Below are positions 59,330 through 64,000 of a DNA stretch of 64,000 nt, one piece after another. The position numbers and the translations under genes were made by a program. The notes beneath the pieces are model-generated. The model was not told where the DNA came from, made no database searches, and saw only the letters and a list, made by a program, of their open reading frames with translations. Position 1 is the stretch's first letter; each line of letters opens with the position of its first letter. The DNA lies in contig NZ_WOWL01000001.1 in NCBI RefSeq assembly GCF_009741265.1, positions 4,650,001 to 4,714,000 of the forward strand. The letters are read 5' to 3'. The DNA is from Pseudarthrobacter sp. GA104. GTDB taxonomy: Bacteria > Actinomycetota > Actinomycetes > Actinomycetales > Micrococcaceae.

Positions 59330-60403
59330 ATGACCCAGAAAGAAACCCGGCGCCGTAGGCTCTTCCGCCCCCTGACCCTGCTTGCCTCCGTTGCCTTGGC
59401 TCTCTCCGCCTGCGGCGCCCCTTCGGCTGCACCTCCCGGCCAGGGCGGGACCGGTGCTGCCGGCGGCGGGGAAGGCACCAAGGTGATCATCGGCGTCGGC
59501 GGCCAGACTCTCCTGACCTACCTTCCCACCACGCTGGCCCAGGAACTGGGCTACTACAAGGAAGAGGGCCTGAACGTCGAACTCCAGGACCTGCAGGGCG
59601 GCTCGAAAGCGCTCACTGCGATGGTGGGCGGCAGCACAAATGTCACCAGCGGATACTACGAGCACACCATCCAGATGCAGGCCAAGAACCAGCCCATCAA
59701 GGCGTTCGTTGACATGGGCGAGTCGTCGGGGCTTGCCCTCATCGTGGCGCCCAAGAATGAGGGCCAGATCAAGTCCATTGCGGACCTCAAAGGCAAGAAC
59801 GTCGGAGTGACCTCACCGGGGTCCTCCACCGACATGTTCGTAAAGTTCCTGCTCGCCAAGAGTGGCATGCAGCAGACAGATGCCGCAGTTTCAGCGATCG
59901 GCGCCGGGTCCTCTGCCGTTGCCGCCGTGGAGCAGAACCAGGTGGACGCCGCAGTGATGCTCGAACCTGACATCTCCGTACTCGCAAAGCGGATAGGCCA
60001 CGATCCGGTGCTGCTGGAAGACGTCCGGACCGTGGAGGGTCTGAAGGAAGTATTCGACACCGACTCCTGGCCGTCCTCCTCCCTCTACGCCAAGACTGAA
60101 TGGCTGGACAAGAACAAGGAAACCGCAGGCAAGCTCGCCAAGGCGATCAAGCGCACCCTCGAATTCATCGACGGCCACTCCGGCGAGGAGATTGCCGCGA
60201 AAATGCCTGAGAAGTTCGCCGGCGGAGACAAGCAGCTCTACGCCAAGGTCATTGAGGACCTGAAGAAGACGCTCAGCAAGGACGGATCCTTTACCGAGGA
60301 CGGCGTTCAGGCGGTCCTGAAGACACAGCGGGTGGCCAACCCGGAGGTCGGGGATAAGGACATCAAGCTGGCGGACACCTACACGAACGAATTCCTGAAG
60401 TAG
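59330..60403 (+). CDS. NMT1/SsuA-type substrate-binding lipoprotein
   Basis: 357 residues. Signal peptide with lipobox ALALSACG, then an NMT1-like fold (GVGGQTLLTYLPTTLAQELGYYKEEGLNVEL, GSSTDMFVKFLLAKSGM). These binders take up sulfonates, nitrate, thiamine precursors or organic acids. SD AAAGGG. Placement with CoA-transferase and dehydratase genes suggests a carboxylic acid. Confidence 0.9.
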   Translation: MTQKETRRRRLFRPLTLLASVALALSACGAPSAAPPGQGGTGAAGGGEGTKVIIGVGGQTLLTYLPTTLAQELGYYKEEGLNVELQDLQGGSKALTAMVGGSTNVTSGYYEHTIQMQAKNQPIKAFVDMGESSGLALIVAPKNEGQIKSIADLKGKNVGVTSPGSSTDMFVKFLLAKSGMQQTDAAVSAIGAGSSAVAAVEQNQVDAAVMLEPDISVLAKRIGHDPVLLEDVRTVEGLKEVFDTDSWPSSSLYAKTEWLDKNKETAGKLAKAIKRTLEFIDGHSGEEIAAKMPEKFAGGDKQLYAKVIEDLKKTLSKDGSFTEDGVQAVLKTQRVANPEVGDKDIKLADTYTNEFLK

Positions 60404-60411
60404 CACCAACC

Positions 60412-60452
60412 GGCAGAGGCACGCCATCCGCAAGAGATGGCGTGCCTCTGCC
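60412..60452 (+). terminator. 17-bp hairpin between binding protein and dehydratase
   Basis: GGCAGAGGCACGCCATC and its exact complement are separated by a 7-nt loop, 9 bp after the binding-protein stop. No T-run. It may reduce read-through into the dehydratase gene or stabilise the transporter mRNA. Confidence 0.5.
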
Positions 60453-60487
60453 GCCATCACCGCCTTCCTGCTTGAGGAGAGCTCTGA

Positions 60488-62485
60488 ATGCCCGAGACAC
60501 TGACCCACAAAATCCTGGCCAGCCATCTCGCGTCCGGCGGCCTGACTCACGGCGCCGACATCACCATCGCCGTTGACCAGATCCTCATCGAGGACGCAAC
60601 CGGAACCATGACCGCCATGCAGTTCGAAATGCTCGGCATGGACTCCGTCGCCGTGCCGCTGGCGGTCATGTACGTCGATCACAACGTCCTGCAGATCGAT
60701 GAAAAGAACATGCAGGACCACCACTACCTCCGCACCTTCTCCGCCCGCTACGGGCTGCGCTACTCCCCCGCCGGGCACGGCATCTCCCACTACATCCACC
60801 TTGAGAAATTCTCCAGGCCGGGCCAGGTCCTGGTGGGCGCGGACTCCCACACCTCAACGGCGGGTGCCCTCGGCATGTTCGCCCTCGGCGCCGGCGGGCT
60901 GGAGGTCGCCGTGGCGATGGCGGGCTACGGGTTCGACTTTGTGTGCCCCGCCGTCGTGGGGGTGGAACTGACGGGCACGCTCGGACCCAATGCCGAAGGG
61001 AAGGACGTGGTGCTGGAGCTGCTGCGCCGCCATGGCGTGCGGGGCGGCCGCGGGAAGGTGTTCGAGTTCTACGGGGAGGGTGTGGCTTCCCTGTCAGTCT
61101 CGGCGCGCGCGACCATCTGCAACATGATCATCGAGACAGGTGCCGCCACAGCCATCTTTCCCTCCGATGACCAGACCCGCGCGTGGCTCCGGGCCCAGCG
61201 CCGAGAGGATCAGTTCGTCCCCCTGGCGGCCGACGCCGGCGCAGGCTACGACGACGACGAGCAGATTGATCTATCAAGCCTCGTTCCGCTCGTGGCGCTG
61301 CCGCACTCACCAGGCAACGTCCGTCCCGTGTCCGAACTGCCGCGCACTGAGGTGGTCCAGGTCTGCGTGGGTTCCTCTGTGAACAGTTCGTACGAGGACC
61401 TGGCCACTGTGGCTGCCATCCTCAAGGGACATACCGTCCATCCGTCCGTCCAGCTCACGGTGACGCCGGGATCACGCCAGATCCTGCAGACGATCATCGC
61501 CTCCGGCGTCTATGAGGATCTTATGGGGGCCGGGGCGCGGATGCTCGAGCCGGTATGCGGCCCCTGCGTGGGCATCGGGCAGGCACCTACGGAGGGTGCG
61601 CCGTCGTTGCGCACGTTCAACCGCAACTTCCCGGGCCGCAGCGGTACAGCCGAGGACTCCGTGTACCTGTGTTCGCCGTCGACCGCTGCTGCCAGCGCGC
61701 TGGAAGGCGCCATCGTCGATGCCTCCACCGTCAGCCGCGGCGAGCTCCGCCCTGCCACTCCTCCTCATCCGGAAGTCCATGACCTGCATATTGCCGGTGT
61801 CCTGCCCCTTGAGGCACGTCGCAACATCGAGATCGAGCGGGGCAGCAACCTCGTCCCGCCGCCACAGCCCACACCGCTGCCGGCTGACCTGGACGCCCGG
61901 GTGCTGATCGCCGTCGGTGATGACATCTCCACTGGTGACATGGCTCCCGACGGCGCCATCGCCATGTCTGTATGGTCCAACATCGCCGTCTGCGCGCGCT
62001 TCATGTTCCGCCGCCTGGACCCCGGTTTTCACGATCGCGCCCTCGAATGGGGCGGCGGAATCATTGCGGGCGGGGAAAACTACGGGCAGGGTTCGTCGCG
62101 GGAGCATGCCGCCCTGATCCCGTTGTACTTGGGGGTCCGGGTGGTCGCTGCCCGCAGCTACGCGCGGATCCATCGCCGCAACCTCATCGCCGCCGGCATC
62201 GTGCCGCTGATCTTGCCCTCCGACGCGCAAAGCTCAACCGGGCAGCGGTGGGTCATCGAAGGGCTTGCTGACGCCCTGGCCGATGGTCGCCGCTCCGTCA
62301 CTGCCCGAGTGGACGGAGGCACCGAGTTGACGCTCGGGCTCGACTTCTCGCCGGCCGAACGTGCCGTCCTCACTGCCGACGGCCTGCTGGCCCAGGTGCG
62401 GACCGGCGGGCGCTCCATGCTGGCCGGCGACGCCGTCGTACAGGACAACGCGGCAGTCGTTTCGCAGAGCCGATCTCCACGGTGA
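60488..62485 (+). CDS. Fused aconitase/isopropylmalate-dehydratase-family enzyme
   Basis: 665 residues. Large domain with three Fe-S cysteines: CVGSSVNSSYEDL and CGPCVGIGQAP; ADSHTSTAGALGMFALGAGG substrate loop; a swivel domain at about 475-620 with GGGIIAGGENYGQGSSREHAAL. Compact fused form, shorter than AcnA. It should hydrate/isomerise a 2-methyl or related dicarboxylate (for example citraconate to citramalate). GAGGAG upstream. Overlaps the MFS gene (GTGA). Confidence 0.85.
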   Translation: MPETLTHKILASHLASGGLTHGADITIAVDQILIEDATGTMTAMQFEMLGMDSVAVPLAVMYVDHNVLQIDEKNMQDHHYLRTFSARYGLRYSPAGHGISHYIHLEKFSRPGQVLVGADSHTSTAGALGMFALGAGGLEVAVAMAGYGFDFVCPAVVGVELTGTLGPNAEGKDVVLELLRRHGVRGGRGKVFEFYGEGVASLSVSARATICNMIIETGAATAIFPSDDQTRAWLRAQRREDQFVPLAADAGAGYDDDEQIDLSSLVPLVALPHSPGNVRPVSELPRTEVVQVCVGSSVNSSYEDLATVAAILKGHTVHPSVQLTVTPGSRQILQTIIASGVYEDLMGAGARMLEPVCGPCVGIGQAPTEGAPSLRTFNRNFPGRSGTAEDSVYLCSPSTAAASALEGAIVDASTVSRGELRPATPPHPEVHDLHIAGVLPLEARRNIEIERGSNLVPPPQPTPLPADLDARVLIAVGDDISTGDMAPDGAIAMSVWSNIAVCARFMFRRLDPGFHDRALEWGGGIIAGGENYGQGSSREHAALIPLYLGVRVVAARSYARIHRRNLIAAGIVPLILPSDAQSSTGQRWVIEGLADALADGRRSVTARVDGGTELTLGLDFSPAERAVLTADGLLAQVRTGGRSMLAGDAVVQDNAAVVSQSRSPR

Positions 62486-63693
62486 GGCCAGCCGCCGTCG
62501 GCCCCGTTCGAACACCGGCGCGTCGACCGGGACAGCGCGCCACGGCCATCGCGGCGCTGACAACGGTGGTGGCGGTGCTGCCGGTCTTCCTCGTCGGCGG
62601 GCTGGCTGTCCAGCTTGAGCAGGACCTGGGCATGACGGCGTCAGCACTCGGAGTCGCGGTCTCCACCTTCTGGGCTGTCTCAGCACTGCTGTCCGCCCCG
62701 GCCGGGTATGTGGCGAGCGGACTGGGGCTCCGCCGCGGAGTCCCGCTCGCCGTCGGGCTGGGCTTTGTTGCACTGGCCGGCATCGCCTTTGTCACTCCGC
62801 ACTGGGCGTGGCTGATCGTCTGGCTCAGTTTCGCCGGTACCGCAAACGCCCTGATCCACCCGCTGTCCAACGGCCTGATCGTGGACCAGGTGGCGGTACG
62901 CAACCGCGCCTTCTCGTTTGGCCTCAAGCAGGCCGCCATTCCGACGGCGACGCTCACCGCCGGCCTGTCCGTCCCGCTATTCGCTCTTACCGTGGGGTGG
63001 AACTGGACCTTTGCGCTGGCAGCACTGCTGGCGGCGGCCCTGATCCCGGCGCTGCTCCGCACCCTCCCACGCACTGCCCCGTTCCAAGGGCGCTCAGGTA
63101 AAGCCGCCAGGGAACCGCTCCCCCGGAGGCTGAAACCATTCCTTTTTGCCACCGCCGTGGCCAGTGCCCTGGGAGCCGGGCAGGCCAATGTAGTGGGTGC
63201 TTTCACTGTGACCATGGCTGTGCAGGCGGGATTCGATGCCGCCGGTGCGGGCCTATTGCTGGGCGCCGCCAGTGTGGCCGGGATTCTGGCCCGCCCGCTG
63301 GTGGGTATTGCCGCGGACCGGGGGATCGGCGGCTCGATGGCCACGGTGGCCCTGATGATGGGGGCCGGGAGCCTGGGGCTGCTCGGCATGGCGTCCGGTT
63401 TCCCGATCGCCTATGCAGCCGGAGCCGTCGTCGCGTTCGGTCTGGGCTGGGGCTGGAACGGCCTGGCCCATTACGTGGTCTCACGCACGGCGCATCCATT
63501 CACCATCCGGGCCACCGGGATCACTCAGAGCGGTACCTACATCGGCGGAACGCTGGGGCCGTTGCTGTTCGGGATCGTTTTCTCCCATTTCAGTCCCGCC
63601 GTTGGATGGACGCTTGCAGCGCTGGTCGCAGGTGCCGGGGCGGCTGCCTCGCTGGTCGCGTTCCGTTTGGAGAAGCGATTGCGCACCAGCTAG
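62482..63693 (+). CDS. MFS transporter, carboxylate-type
   Basis: 403 residues, about twelve helices, GTG start overlapping the dehydratase TGA. MFS features such as SGLGLRRGVPLAVGLGF and GTANALIHPLSNGLIVDQVA. A second importer or exporter for the same pathway. Convergent to the dehydrogenase. Confidence 0.82.
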   Translation: MRPAAVGPVRTPARRPGQRATAIAALTTVVAVLPVFLVGGLAVQLEQDLGMTASALGVAVSTFWAVSALLSAPAGYVASGLGLRRGVPLAVGLGFVALAGIAFVTPHWAWLIVWLSFAGTANALIHPLSNGLIVDQVAVRNRAFSFGLKQAAIPTATLTAGLSVPLFALTVGWNWTFALAALLAAALIPALLRTLPRTAPFQGRSGKAAREPLPRRLKPFLFATAVASALGAGQANVVGAFTVTMAVQAGFDAAGAGLLLGAASVAGILARPLVGIAADRGIGGSMATVALMMGAGSLGLLGMASGFPIAYAAGAVVAFGLGWGWNGLAHYVVSRTAHPFTIRATGITQSGTYIGGTLGPLLFGIVFSHFSPAVGWTLAALVAGAGAAASLVAFRLEKRLRTS

Positions 63694-63697
63694 TTGG

Positions 63698-64000
63698 TTA
63701 GGACAGGCGCGACAGCACTTCGGCGGCGAACTCCACGGTGGTGGCGGTGCCCTTCAGGTCCGGCGTCGCAGTGCCGTCCGCGAGCGTTCCCTCAAAGGCA
63801 GAGGTCAGGGACCGGGCGGCCTCCGCCTCACCGAGATGGTCGAGCATCATTGCAGCGGCCCACAGAGCGCCCACCGGGTTGGCGATACCCTTGCCCGCAA
63901 TATCCGGAGCAGAGCCGTGCACGGGCTCGAACATCGACGGGTGCCGCCGCTCCGGGTTGAGGTTGGCGCTGGGTGCAATGCCGATGGACCCGGCAATACC
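63698..64000 (-). CDS. Isopropylmalate/tartrate-dehydrogenase family enzyme (C-terminal part)
   Basis: 101 codons to the right edge; the N-terminal part is missing. The segment RHPSMFEPVHGSAPDIAGKGIANPVGALWAAAMMLDHLG is the conserved C-terminal block of beta-decarboxylating dehydrogenases (3-isopropylmalate, tartrate, D-malate). With the adjacent dehydratase it may oxidise a 2-hydroxy- or 3-methyl-malate. Confidence 0.85.
   Translation of the reverse strand, partial: GIAGSIGIAPSANLNPERRHPSMFEPVHGSAPDIAGKGIANPVGALWAAAMMLDHLGEAEAARSLTSAFEGTLADGTATPDLKGTATTVEFAAEVLSRLS

Overview
The window is high-GC DNA with dense, well-packed genes and strong GGAGG-type ribosome sites. Gene content (a mycothiol-type DinB/maleylpyruvate isomerase-fold protein, an actinobacterial benzoate/catechol cluster with a LAL-type regulator, inulin fructotransferase with an intracellular paralog, HrpB helicase) points to a soil actinomycete of the Micrococcaceae, most likely Arthrobacter in the broad sense. 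This is inferred from gene families, not from a marker gene. I saw no rRNA, tRNA, CRISPR array, transposase or phage gene.

Layout. 1-12.5 kb holds mostly housekeeping or orphan genes: HrpB helicase (cut by the left edge), two small membrane proteins behind a tandem repeat, a 5'-3' exonuclease, a MoxR-type ATPase with a VWA protein, a terpene-cyclase-like protein, a glycosyltransferase, a cyclodeaminase-like protein, two divergent RibD/DHFR-fold reductases, and an aldo/keto reductase with an SMP-30 lactonase. 13.7-18.2 kb holds an unsecreted subtilisin, a trypsin-NUC1 nuclease fusion protein, and a hemerythrin-like protein behind two BlaI-like operators. 19-21 kb is a TasA/SipW-like export module. 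21-28.6 kb is mixed: quinone reductases (one frameshifted), CapA, a peptidase-like alpha/beta hydrolase, and a LysM lipoprotein.

28.9-42.8 kb is a complete benzoate-to-beta-ketoadipate-enol-lactone locus. It has two importers (benK, benE), benABCD, catA, catB, catC, a LysR regulator coupled to catB, and a LuxR/LAL regulator. BenC carries an extra C-terminal FCD ligand-binding domain.

43.9-53.9 kb is the most striking locus: a self-contained inulin to difructose-anhydride (DFA) to fructose system. A Tat-exported inulin fructotransferase is divergent from a seven-gene operon encoding an ABC sugar importer, a LacI regulator, a cytoplasmic GH32 enzyme, a fructokinase and a cytoplasmic paralog of the fructotransferase that fits DFA hydrolase. 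The two divergent promoters each carry a matching LacI-type operator just downstream of the predicted start site.

54.3-64 kb looks like an uptake and catabolic island for a branched or methylated carboxylic acid. It contains a class III CoA-transferase, an HMG/citramalyl-CoA lyase, an IclR regulator, an NMT1-type ABC importer, a fused aconitase/isopropylmalate-dehydratase, an MFS carrier and, cut by the right edge, an isopropylmalate-dehydrogenase-family enzyme. Its substrate is unknown; (R)-citramalate/citraconate or 3-hydroxy-3-methylglutarate are the best guesses.
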